Shown here: one piece after another, positions 1-6,515 of the stretch | Position numbering within the stretch: position 1 is the stretch's first letter | Layout of the letters: every line of letters starts with the position of its first letter | Made by a program: the position numbers and the translations under genes | The notes under the pieces: model-generated | Told to the model about the DNA's origin: nothing | The model's input: only the letters and a program-made list of their open reading frames with translations | The model's database searches: none | Assembly: GCA_934526185.1 (NCBI GenBank) | Contig: CAKTAA010000050.1 | Location: 1-16,578, forward strand | Direction: 5' to 3' | Length of the DNA: 16,578 nucleotides | Origin: an uncultured Eubacteriales bacterium | GTDB lineage: Bacteria > Bacillota > Clostridia > Oscillospirales > CAG-272

Positions 1-255
1 CACCTGTAGCGCCGGTAGGACCGGTGGGGCCGACGGCACCTGTGGCACCTGTAGCGCCGGTAGGACCGGTGGGACCGACAGCACCCGTAGCGCCCGTAGC
101 GCCGGTAGGACCGGTGGGGCCGACGGCACCTGTAGCACCGGCAGGTCCGGTAGGACCGGTGGGGCCGACAGCACCCGTAGCGCCAGTAGCACCTGTAGGA
201 CCGGTGGGACCGACAGCACCCGTAGCGCCCGTAGCGCCGGTAGGACCGGTGGGCC
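1..255. repeat. 45-bp tandem repeat encoding a 15-residue collagen unit
   Basis: The core TAGGACCGGTGGG (plus strand) recurs at 16, 61, 106, 151, 196 and 241, exactly 45 bases apart. Each unit encodes 15 residues (five Gly-X-Y triplets, typically GPT GPT GAT GAT GAV) on the minus strand. Units differ by scattered, mostly third-position changes; one unit (about 136-151) has GPA in place of GAT. The array continues past position 1. Such arrays usually vary in copy number between strains by slippage or recombination, and assemblies may collapse them. Confidence 0.9.
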
Positions 256-430
256 CAGTCGGTCCTATGAATCCGGGACAACCGCGGGGGCCAGTTGGAC
301 CGGTTGGTCCTATGATACCGCATGAACAGCAACACGGCGAGCAGCATCCAGCAGACGAATAGACATGTGTCTTAATTCCGGATAATTGATCACAGCTGTT
401 GCTGTTGCAGTCACATCCATTTATTTTCAT
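1..430 (-). CDS. Collagen-like (Gly-X-Y repeat) surface/exosporium-type protein, 3' end outside window
   Basis: Read on the minus strand from the ATG at 430-428, the frame stays open to the window edge (143 codons seen). Residues 1-40 form a non-repetitive head with nine cysteines (C6, C8, C13, C29, C30, C33, C34, C35, C37). From about residue 41 the protein is pure Gly-X-Y, mostly GPT, GAT and GAV triplets, with one GPRGCPGFI interruption at about 47-55. This is the signature of bacterial triple-helix proteins such as the BclA-type exosporium filaments, so a spore-surface or cell-surface role is inferred. A GAAAGGAG ribosome site lies at 445-452, a rather long 14-15 nt before the ATG; an in-frame GTG at 442 is too close to it. 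The C-terminal domain, which would settle the subfamily, is not visible. The plus strand of this region is also open, but only as a Pro/Val/Ala mirror of the repeats. Confident about collagen-like; location is inference. Confidence 0.85.
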   Translation of the reverse strand, partial: MKINGCDCNSNSCDQLSGIKTHVYSSAGCCSPCCCSCGIIGPTGPTGPRGCPGFIGPTGPTGPTGATGATGAVGPTGPTGATGATGAVGPTGPTGPAGATGAVGPTGPTGATGATGAVGPTGPTGATGATGAVGPTGPTGATG

Positions 431-993
431 GTGATGTTTCACTTTCTCCTTTCATGATCTTGCGGAAATTTCCCGCAATACATGTTACGCGGCTTGCCCA
501 GTTCAGGTGAAATGATTTTATTGTGCCGTTATTTCCTTAATGAAACGGAAATTGGATTTTATAATCGTTAAAGCAGCGGTGTATTCGATGTTTTGACAGA
601 TAAAATGGAATTCAAATCGAGAAAATATTAATCAATTTTTTTGAATACAGCGTGCCCGCTCAGCGGAAGCATGCGGACAAACAGAAAACAGCCTGCTTTG
701 CCGCTCCGAAACAGGAGTGACAAAACAAGCTGAATAACTCATTTATTGCGCTGTGTAGCGTACCGGACGAAGAAATAATGAAGACAGCGAAAAACATTTT
801 TCCGGCATACAAAGGGCTGAAGCGATTTTGGGGTTCATACTCATATAAATCAAAATTTTGCTTTACAGATATACGCAGGAGATGACAAGAAAAACCGCCG
901 AGGTCTGCCCGAGCCGGTTTTCACCGCGATCCGGTATCGTGTCCCGGAATACCCGCTATTCCTTGTCTGTTAAATCCACCGGCCCTGAATACG
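431..993. other. Intergenic stretch without convincing gene
   Basis: About 560 bases between the collagen-like gene and the VOC gene. Apart from the ribosome site at 445-452, I see only a small inverted repeat TTGCGG/CCGCAA (460-465/473-478) just upstream of the collagen-like gene, an AT-rich patch at about 600-650, and a weak hairpin GGTAT/ATACC (933-937/949-953) after the VOC gene. A plus-strand frame at 858-1040 has no ribosome site and overlaps the VOC gene in antisense, so it is not called. No clear sigma-A or sporulation-sigma promoter could be assigned. Confidence 0.5.
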
Positions 994-1401
994 TCAGATT
1001 TCGGAGAAAAATTCCAGAATTTCGCCGTCAGGCCCCTTGACAAAGGCGATACGGAGTGTGAGCTTCTGGGGCCAGGCATCCTCTATGCATACGGTTTTCG
1101 GTGGATCATGCGGCTGAGCTCCGGCTTCGAGAGCGGCTTTGTATGCTGCGTCTACATCGTCCGCGCGCAGAGCGAGATGTACCCATTTTCCGTTATCGGC
1201 TGTTTCCGCACCGTCCGAGGCAAACAGCTCCATTCGTCCGCCGTCGCCGATGTCCACCATGCAAACCTTCCTGCATCCTGTTCCCCATCCGCAGACGCTT
1301 TTCATGCCGAGCGCTTCATAAAAGGTGACAGATGCGGCTAAATCCTTGACAATGAGACCGATATGATGGAACCCGATTCCTTTGATTTTTTCCGTATTCA
1401 T
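994..1401 (-). CDS. VOC superfamily (glyoxalase/bleomycin-resistance fold) protein
   Basis: A 135-residue protein of the usual single-chain VOC length, made of two beta-alpha-beta-beta-beta modules. The four positions that bind metal in glyoxalase I relatives are present: H13 in FHHIGL, E58 in GRMELF, H75 in KWVHLAL and E130 in GEILEFF, so a metal-dependent lyase, isomerase or dioxygenase-like activity is possible. The substrate cannot be read from sequence; annotations such as lactoylglutathione lyase would be over-calls. An AAGGA ribosome site lies at 1412-1416, 10 nt before the ATG. It sits 83 nt downstream of the DUF218 gene on the same strand and may share its transcript. No clear terminator follows. 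Likely cytoplasmic. Confidence 0.85.
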   Translation of the reverse strand: MNTEKIKGIGFHHIGLIVKDLAASVTFYEALGMKSVCGWGTGCRKVCMVDIGDGGRMELFASDGAETADNGKWVHLALRADDVDAAYKAALEAGAQPHDPPKTVCIEDAWPQKLTLRIAFVKGPDGEILEFFSEI

Positions 1402-1484
1402 TGTTTAACCGTCCTTTCCAATAGGTAAATTTTGAAGATTTCCAAAGGCAGCTCATGTAATAAAGATTTTCGGCTGGACTGTTT

Positions 1485-2303
1485 TCAGAAAATATTATGC
1501 AAAAACATTTTAATATACGCCATATATTCGCGCACCATGCAGGGCAGACGCCGCAGAGGATTCTGCGGCGAGCTGGCCGCGAAGGAGGCCTTTAGACCGT
1601 ATTCCCGGCACAGAATGCGGATACGCGGAATATGATAGTCGCTGGAAACGCAGATCAGATTGCGGTTTTCCATTTCTTCGCCTTTCATCAGCTCCATGGA
1701 AAATACAATATTCTGTCTGGTATCCGCAGCGGAGGTTTCTAAGAAAATTCGCTGCGGCAGAATGCCGGATTCCGTTAGATACCGGTACATGACAAACGCT
1801 TCGGAGGTATGGCCCGTTTCGCCGCTTCCGCCGGATACGATACATAGAGAGGAGGGGGCGGCGCGCAGAAGCGATACGGCGAGATCGAGCCTTTCCTTTA
1901 GTTCCGGAGAAGGAGCATTTTCCCGGACACCTCCTCCGAACACAAGGATGATGCTCTCATCCTTTACAGAAGAGGGCTGCTCCGGCTGCGCTGCGGCCAG
2001 ATAGATACTGAAAGACACAAAGGACAGACAAAACAGGCAGACTCCAGCCGAATAAATGACCGAGCCGATGCTGAACAGCTTCTTAGAAAGTCTGCGTCTC
2101 AGAAACCGCGCGGAGCACAGCGGCAGCAGGATGAGACAACACGCTCCGAGCGGATAAGCCGCTTCCGACATGCTTCCGCCGCGGAGTAGCAGATGCAGGA
2201 GAAAGGAACCGAAGCAAAGGAGCGAAACAAAAGCACAGAGCATTGTAAGCCAACGGCAGAGGCGGCTGCTTTTCGGAGAACGCGGTTCGCCGGTATGCTT
2301 CAT
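1485..2303 (-). CDS. YdcF/SanA-like DUF218 membrane protein
   Basis: A 272-residue protein. The N-terminal third is hydrophobic with about three membrane segments (roughly residues 18-41, 48-67 and 77-104). A DUF218 domain follows from about residue 118: an IILVFGGGV strand, a CIVSGGSGETG loop, the SEAFVMYRYL helix, the LETSAADTRQN motif, and VSSDYHIPR near the end. This order matches the YdcF/ElyC/SanA family, whose members act at the cell envelope and whose biochemical activity is poorly defined. The start is supported by AAAGGAGA at 2316-2323, 12 nt upstream of the ATG. A promoter candidate lies at 2553-2581, giving a leader of about 240 nt. The VOC gene follows on the same strand. Family call firm, function open. 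Confidence 0.85.
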   Translation of the reverse strand: MKHTGEPRSPKSSRLCRWLTMLCAFVSLLCFGSFLLHLLLRGGSMSEAAYPLGACCLILLPLCSARFLRRRLSKKLFSIGSVIYSAGVCLFCLSFVSFSIYLAAAQPEQPSSVKDESIILVFGGGVRENAPSPELKERLDLAVSLLRAAPSSLCIVSGGSGETGHTSEAFVMYRYLTESGILPQRIFLETSAADTRQNIVFSMELMKGEEMENRNLICVSSDYHIPRIRILCREYGLKASFAASSPQNPLRRLPCMVREYMAYIKMFLHNIF

Positions 2304-2552
2304 GATTCTTCCGCGTCTCCTTTCTCAGTGGAAATTGATAGAATATAACTTAGACCGGGAATTTCTCCCGCGCCTGCAGGCGGCGGGTTCCGCTTTCCGA
2401 ATCGTGCGGATCTGCCGCTTTGGAAATCAAATCAGCCGATGCCTTCTCTGGACGATGCAATCGGCGTGAAAAGGGCTAAGGCAGCCTCGCAGATAAAATC
2501 AATTTAGCACACCATTTTATGCACCGGCAGCGGAACGCATACCTTCTCTCTA

Positions 2553-2581
2553 AGTTTATCATACTTTTAAGGAAAATTCAA
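2553..2581 (-). promoter_or_regulatory. Candidate sigma-A promoter for the DUF218 gene
   Basis: On the minus strand TTGAAT (2581-2576) is followed after 17 bases by TAAACT (2558-2553). The -35 is good and the -10 only fair. It is the best match upstream of the gene. The resulting leader contains a GC-rich hairpin close to the ribosome site: CCCGCGCC (2367-2374) pairs with GGCGGCGGG (2379-2387, one bulged G) around a TGCA loop, flanked by GGAA/TTCC (2358-2361/2388-2391). Confidence 0.4.
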
Positions 2582-2617
2582 TCGGCTTTATAAAAAACTG
2601 CGCCGGACATTACCCGG

Positions 2618-2646
2618 TTGACCGGCGGTAAAAATTGTGTTACAAT
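2618..2646 (+). promoter_or_regulatory. Near-consensus sigma-A promoter upstream of thiN
   Basis: TTGACC (2618-2623), a 17-base spacer and TACAAT (2641-2646) are each one base from consensus. Transcription would start near 2653, about 330 bases before the thiN start, which implies a long leader. No other plus-strand gene lies between. Confidence 0.7.
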
Positions 2647-2652
2647 AATACG

Positions 2653-2970
2653 AATGCATCAGGCGGATCGCGCTGGATGCAGCAGACGCCGGATGCTCAC
2701 AGGGGAAAGAAGCCGGTGCGCCGGTTCCTGACGGAGAAACCTGAAATGTGAATTCTTTGGAAAGACGGGTTTTCTTCTTTGATAATTTTGGCAAGGAAAT
2801 ATCCTTGCCGTGACTTTTGGTGTGTACAGTTTTCCGAAGGCTGCCTCTTAAGCGCCGTGGATCTGTGAAACACCGACCGAACCGACGGGTGAGGTAAGAT
2901 CCCTTATTGAAGGACAAAGCGGTTTGCAAACGGCAATTACCGCCACAGCTATGATGTTTTCGGGAAAGGT
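2653..2970 (+). promoter_or_regulatory. Long, potentially structured 5' leader of thiN
   Basis: The first 45 bases can form two mutually exclusive structures: a local hairpin TGCATC/GATGCA (2655-2660/2676-2681), or a pairing of GCATCAGGCG (2656-2665) with CGCCGGATGC (2687-2696), nine of ten bases matched. Further on are CCGG/CCGG around 2712-2723 and a perfect 8-bp hairpin with an AATA loop (2790-2797/2802-2809) followed by a weak T stretch. A near-palindrome GCGGTTTGCAAACGGC lies at 2919-2934. It does not carry the conserved core of the TPP riboswitch or of any other riboswitch class I recall. It could be a regulatory leader or a separate small RNA read from the promoter at 2618-2646. Confidence 0.4.
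2748..2813 (+). CDS. Possible 21-residue leader peptide (very tentative)
   Basis: A GTG start preceded by GGAG with an 11-base gap opens a 21-residue frame that begins MNSLERRVFFF and ends KEISLP just after the perfect hairpin at 2790-2809. The position of the hairpin within the last codons would suit translation-coupled attenuation, but the peptide has no obvious run of regulatory codons and it may be chance. Confidence 0.15.
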   Translation: MNSLERRVFFFDNFGKEISLP

Positions 2971-2982
2971 ATGGTCATAAAT

Positions 2983-3663
2983 ATGAATCGGAACAGCGGA
3001 ATTTGTTATCTGGTGGGCGCCGGCTTTCTGTGCGGACCGCATTTTTCACCGACAGAGGAGGATCTGGTCATAGCTGCGGACGGAGGATATACGCATCTGC
3101 GAAAGCTGGGGATTCGTTCGGATCTGCTGATGGGCGACATGGATTCTCTTTCTGAGGATATGCCGCAGGGACTTCATGTCCTTCCGTTCGCGCCCGAAAA
3201 GAACGATACGGATATGGCTCTTGCGGCCCGATATGCACTGTCCTCCGGTTACCGGCGGATCCGCATATACGGCGGCAGCGGCGGGCGCTTTGATCATACG
3301 GTTGCCAATCTGCAGCTTCTTGCGCATCTATCGGCGGCAGGCGCTGAAACAGTCATGTACGAGGAGAGCTCCGTTATCACGGCGGTGACCGACGGCAGTC
3401 TCAGATATCCGGCGGGAGAGACAGGCTATCTGTCGGTTTTTGCACATTGCGGAACCGCGGAGGGCGTAGAGGAAAAGGGGCTGAAGTATCCCCTTAGAGG
3501 GGCGCGCCTGACAGATGATGTTGCACTTGGTGTCAGCAATGAATTTACGGGGACGGAGGCTGAGATATCGGTGCGGCGGGGCACTCTGATTGTCATTCGT
3601 CCGCTGTCAAATGAGCAGAAAAAAGCGGCTGCGTGGTTTGAGACATCTTCTGAGAAAAGATAA
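2983..3663 (+). CDS. thiN: Thiamine pyrophosphokinase
   Basis: Transfers pyrophosphate from ATP to thiamine, making thiamine diphosphate directly; a cytoplasmic salvage enzyme. The 226-residue chain has the family's ordered motifs: IAADGGYTHL (about 30-39), the GDMDS metal/ATP loop (51-55), EKNDTDM (72-78) and GGSGGRFDHTVAN (97-109), then the C-terminal beta-sandwich with LSNEFTG-type binding-loop features (VSNEFTG near 185). I chose the ATG at 2983 because the only ribosome site, GGGAAAGG (2962-2969), is 13 nt upstream; the in-frame ATG at 2971 would sit one base from that site. It is preceded by a long leader and followed after about 130 bases by the ygiQ-type gene on the same strand; no terminator is visible between them. 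Complete and unremarkable in length. Confidence 0.93.
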   Translation: MNRNSGICYLVGAGFLCGPHFSPTEEDLVIAADGGYTHLRKLGIRSDLLMGDMDSLSEDMPQGLHVLPFAPEKNDTDMALAARYALSSGYRRIRIYGGSGGRFDHTVANLQLLAHLSAAGAETVMYEESSVITAVTDGSLRYPAGETGYLSVFAHCGTAEGVEEKGLKYPLRGARLTDDVALGVSNEFTGTEAEISVRRGTLIVIRPLSNEQKKAAAWFETSSEKR

Positions 3664-3792
3664 ATGAAAATACGGTTTTATGTCCGCCGGAACGGAACTG
3701 AAGGAAAATCAGGCTCCGCCGCGTAAAAATTACCGTATTATACACACGGTACAATGCTGTATTGATGAAAACAAGAGAAAGGCGCATCTGAG

Positions 3793-5754
3793 ATGGTTGC
3801 AAAAGAATTTTTGCCTGTCACCAAAAAGGAAATGCAGGAGCGGGGCTGGGACAGGCCCGATTTTGTCTATGTTTCGGGCGACGCGTACGTCGATCACCCG
3901 AGCTTCGGCGCGGCGATCATCTCGCGTGTGCTTGAATCCCGCGGATACCGTGTGGCATTTCTTGCTCAGCCGGATTATAAAAGCAAAGAGGACTTCACAC
4001 GGTTCGGCCGGCCGCGGCTCGCTTTTCTGGTGTCCGCCGGAAATATCGATTCCATGGTTGCGCATTATACAGCCGCCAAAAAAAGAAGGTCTTATGATTA
4101 TTATTCCCCGGGCGGGAAAACGGGGCTGAGACCGGATCGTGCGACGATTGTATACTGCAACAGAATCCGTGAGGCATACGGGGATGTCCCGATAATCCTT
4201 GGCGGCCTTGAGGCTTCGCTGCGCCGGTTTGCGCATTACGATTACTGGAGCGATAAGGTGCGCCGTAGCCTGCTTGTGGACAGCCGCGCGGATCTGCTGA
4301 CTTACGGTATGGGGGAGAAAATACTCGTGCGGCTGGCTGAGCTGTTGGACCGGGGGATACCGGTAAAAAAGATACGGGATGTACGGGGAACGGTGTATCT
4401 GGCGCGGCGCGGCGATGCTATCCCCTGCGGGACGGAAGAAAAGCCGGCTGTAGGCTTCTGGGACTATGATACACTGAAAGAGGACAAAACCGCGTATGCG
4501 GAAGCGTTTGCGGTGCAGTACCGCAACCAGGACAGCGTGACCGGACGCGTTCTTGTGGAATATTACGGGGAGAAAATGTTGGTGCAGAATCCGCCCATGC
4601 CGCCGCTGTCTCGCGGGGAGCTGGACGCTGTGTACGCGCTGCCCTATATGCGCGCTCCGCATCCGTCCTATGAAAAGGAAGGCGGGGTACCGGCAATTCG
4701 GGAGGTGGAATTTTCCCTGACGCACAACAGGGGCTGCTTCGGCGGGTGCAACTTCTGTGCACTGGCGTTTCATCAGGGAAGAACGGTGCGTTCCAGAAGT
4801 ATCGAAAGCGTCGTGGAGGAGGCAAAGCTTCTGACAAGCCTTCCGAATTTTAAGGGATATATACACGATGTCGGCGGGCCGACAGCCAATTTTCGTTCGC
4901 CTGCTTGTGAGAAGCAGTTAAAAAACGGCGTTTGCCCGACGCGTAAATGTCTGGTGCCGGCTCCGTGCAAACATTTGAAGGCGGATCACAGCGAATATCT
5001 GCGGCTGCTCGAAGCAATCGAAGAGCTGCCTGGAGTAAAAAAAGTATTTATCCGTTCCGGAGTCCGTTTTGATTATCTTTTGGCAGATCATACGTGTTCA
5101 GGCGAAAAATTCATGCAAAAGCTGGTTCGGGATCACGTAAGCGGACAGCTTAAGGTTGCACCGGAACACTGCTCCCCTGATGTGCTCCGGCTGATGGGAA
5201 AACCGGAGATCGGCGTTTATGAAGCGTTCCGTGACAGATTTTTCAGGGAGACGGCCGCTTGCGGCAAGGAACAGTATCTGGTGCCGTATCTGATGTCGAG
5301 TCATCCGGGCAGTACGCTTTCAGATGCCGTGAAGCTTGCTGTATATCTGAAAAAACAGGGGTATCAGCCTGAACAGGTTCAGGATTTTTATCCGACGCCC
5401 GGGACGGCATCCACCGTTATGTTTTATACGGGAATCAATCCGTTTACCATGAAACCTGTGTATGTAGCCCGAACGTATGAGGAGAAACAGATGCAGCGTG
5501 CGTTGCTGCAGTTTGCCCGCCCGGAATACGCAGAACGTGTACGGAAAGCGCTGAGAGCGTGCGGACGCGGAGATCTCATTGGGTTCGGAAAAGACTGCCT
5601 TGTCAGACCGGAAGCAAAAAAATCCGAGTTAAAACAGCACACAGCCGATGAGCAGCGCAGGACTAAGAAAAGGACAGCAGGAAAAAAAGAGAGAAAAAAC
5701 TCCGGCAGAACAAAAGCAGAGAGGCGTGTCGGCGGCAGAAATAAAATAAAATAG
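3793..5754 (+). CDS. ygiQ: YgiQ-family radical SAM protein
   Basis: A 653-residue protein of the YgiQ family (UPF0313), cytoplasmic, with a 4Fe-4S cluster that cleaves S-adenosylmethionine; the physiological reaction is not established. The N-terminal region holds the family hallmarks DFVYVSGDAYVDHPSFG (23-39), SAGNIDSMV (81-89) and ILGGLEASLRR (135-145). The radical SAM cluster motif C-x3-C-x2-C is C315, C319 and C322 in RGCFGGCNFC. The C-terminal section has QVQDFYPTPGT and the DUF3362-type end, then a Lys/Arg-rich tail of about 40 residues that looks disordered and may bind nucleic acid (inference). AAAGG at 3778-3782 lies 10 nt before the ATG. The gap to thiN contains a perfect inverted repeat TACCGT/ACGGTA (3731-3736/3746-3751), a possible operator. 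Family assignment is firm. Confidence 0.95.
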   Translation: MVAKEFLPVTKKEMQERGWDRPDFVYVSGDAYVDHPSFGAAIISRVLESRGYRVAFLAQPDYKSKEDFTRFGRPRLAFLVSAGNIDSMVAHYTAAKKRRSYDYYSPGGKTGLRPDRATIVYCNRIREAYGDVPIILGGLEASLRRFAHYDYWSDKVRRSLLVDSRADLLTYGMGEKILVRLAELLDRGIPVKKIRDVRGTVYLARRGDAIPCGTEEKPAVGFWDYDTLKEDKTAYAEAFAVQYRNQDSVTGRVLVEYYGEKMLVQNPPMPPLSRGELDAVYALPYMRAPHPSYEKEGGVPAIREVEFSLTHNRGCFGGCNFCALAFHQGRTVRSRSIESVVEEAKLLTSLPNFKGYIHDVGGPTANFRSPACEKQLKNGVCPTRKCLVPAPCKHLKADHSEYLRLLEAIEELPGVKKVFIRSGVRFDYLLADHTCSGEKFMQKLVRDHVSGQLKVAPEHCSPDVLRLMGKPEIGVYEAFRDRFFRETAACGKEQYLVPYLMSSHPGSTLSDAVKLAVYLKKQGYQPEQVQDFYPTPGTASTVMFYTGINPFTMKPVYVARTYEEKQMQRALLQFARPEYAERVRKALRACGRGDLIGFGKDCLVRPEAKKSELKQHTADEQRRTKKRTAGKKERKNSGRTKAERRVGGRNKIK

Positions 5755-5896
5755 TATTTTGCTGCGCAAAGTTATGTAACTATGAAATTCATTGAAAATG
5801 CTAACTTTTCGCCAAATAAAGAAACACAAAACTACTGTGAATTTTGATATGTGTCCAATGGCCGGCAATTTTTCTAAGAGAACATACTACGATGCG

Positions 5897-5963
5897 GGCA
5901 GTAGGGGTTACCACATTATATGTGAGGGCGAAAGCAACGAATGCTTTCGCCCTCTTGTCTGCC
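5897..5963 (+). other. Nested two-hairpin structure after ygiQ (terminator or structured RNA)
   Basis: A perfect 13-bp stem GAGGGCGAAAGCA/TGCTTTCGCCCTC (5924-5936/5942-5954) with loop ACGAA is directly preceded by a small hairpin CACAT/ATGTG (5912-5916/5920-5924). Both are enclosed by GGCAG (5897-5901) pairing with CTGCC (5959-5963), giving a three-way-junction shape. A run of Ts is lacking; only TTGTCT follows. It may still end ygiQ transcription, or be a small RNA or DNA palindrome. Confidence 0.5.
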
Positions 5964-6258
5964 GGCATAAGCAGGAAAAATACATTGTACTGTGCAGCAT
6001 GCCTTTCACTGATACATATTTTTTCTGCTCATTTTTACTGAGGGGACAACGTCATTTGAATCGATCACGCATGAAAGCATGAAACGAGAAGAGAAATATT
6101 TTGAGAAACCTCAAAATTTCTATAAGCCATAAAAGATATATGGTTTGGTCCGTATATTACATAAGAGTTCATATTTCAGGGGCTGTTTTGCTTAACAAGG
6201 CATTTGCATAGAGCAACGCCAATCGATAAATTGATATCATAATTTAGACAAAAATATA

Positions 6259-6295
6259 AGGAAGTCAGGTACTTTAGGGGTGTACCCGACTTCCT
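6259..6295 (-). terminator. Probable terminator downstream of the CDF gene
   Basis: AGGAAGTCAGGTAC (6259-6272) pairs with GTACCCGACTTCCT (6282-6295), 13 of 14 positions, around a 9-base loop. Read on the minus strand it is followed by TATATTTTTG, which suits an intrinsic terminator. It lies about 220 bases beyond the CDF stop codon, so a long 3' UTR or another use is possible. Confidence 0.55.
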
Positions 6296-6402
6296 CATTT
6301 CCACATAAACGGACACATATAACTTAATCCAAGCTATGATATATATTATACGGTATTTTTATTAATAAATCAATAATCAAATTTGCCAAATAAACATAAA
6401 AA

Positions 6403-6432
6403 TTGACAAATAATTTCGACAAAATATATAAA
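6403..6432 (+). promoter_or_regulatory. Orphan consensus sigma-A promoter pointing into the CDF 3' end
   Basis: TTGACA (6403-6408, perfect) is followed after 18 bases by TATAAA (6427-6432). The start point would be near 6440, directed antisense into the CDF gene; no plausible plus-strand gene lies downstream. GACAAA-like words recur around it (6405-6410, 6419-6424). Confidence 0.5.
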
Positions 6433-6515
6433 ATTGTCCAACAAAAGTGACAGATTTTGCAGGGGGAGGGCAGAGGCGTTTATTTAATGGCATGTATAAA
6501 GGAGCGCTGCGTACT

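Larger units (their letters stand above)
5755..6515. other. AT-rich convergent intergenic region with several hairpins
   Basis: About 760 bases between the ends of ygiQ (plus) and the CDF gene (minus), visibly richer in A and T than its neighbours. It holds the nested hairpin element at 5897-5963, a hairpin TTTTGAG/CTCAAAA (6099-6105/6110-6116), CCATA/TATGG (6127-6131/6139-6143), a long hairpin at 6259-6295 and a consensus promoter at 6403-6432. Short frames occur, for example a 21-residue one at 5782-5847 and one at 6013-6129 ending KREEKYFEKPQNFYKP, but none has a ribosome site. It may be the worn remnant of an inserted element. No gene called. Confidence 0.5.

Noticed and set aside
1..255. 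CRISPR-like array
   Set aside because: The 45-bp units are contiguous, without distinct spacers, and encode in-frame collagen triplets.
24..362. Plus-strand repetitive ORF rich in Pro, Val and Ala
   Set aside because: It is the mirror of Gly-X-Y codons on the minus strand, starts inside the repeats and has no ribosome site.
2588..2929. 113-residue minus-strand ORF in the thiN leader
   Set aside because: No ribosome site, no protein-like pattern, and it overlaps the consensus promoter and the structured leader of the opposite strand.
2653..2970. TPP riboswitch in front of thiN
   Set aside because: The conserved CTGAGA and ACCTGA elements in the required arrangement are not present.
3730..4866. 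378-residue minus-strand ORF
   Set aside because: It lies antisense to the well-conserved ygiQ coding frame, has no domain features and is explained by codon bias.
5792..6082. 96-residue plus-strand ORF after ygiQ
   Set aside because: It runs through the perfect 13-bp hairpin and has no ribosome site or recognisable sequence.
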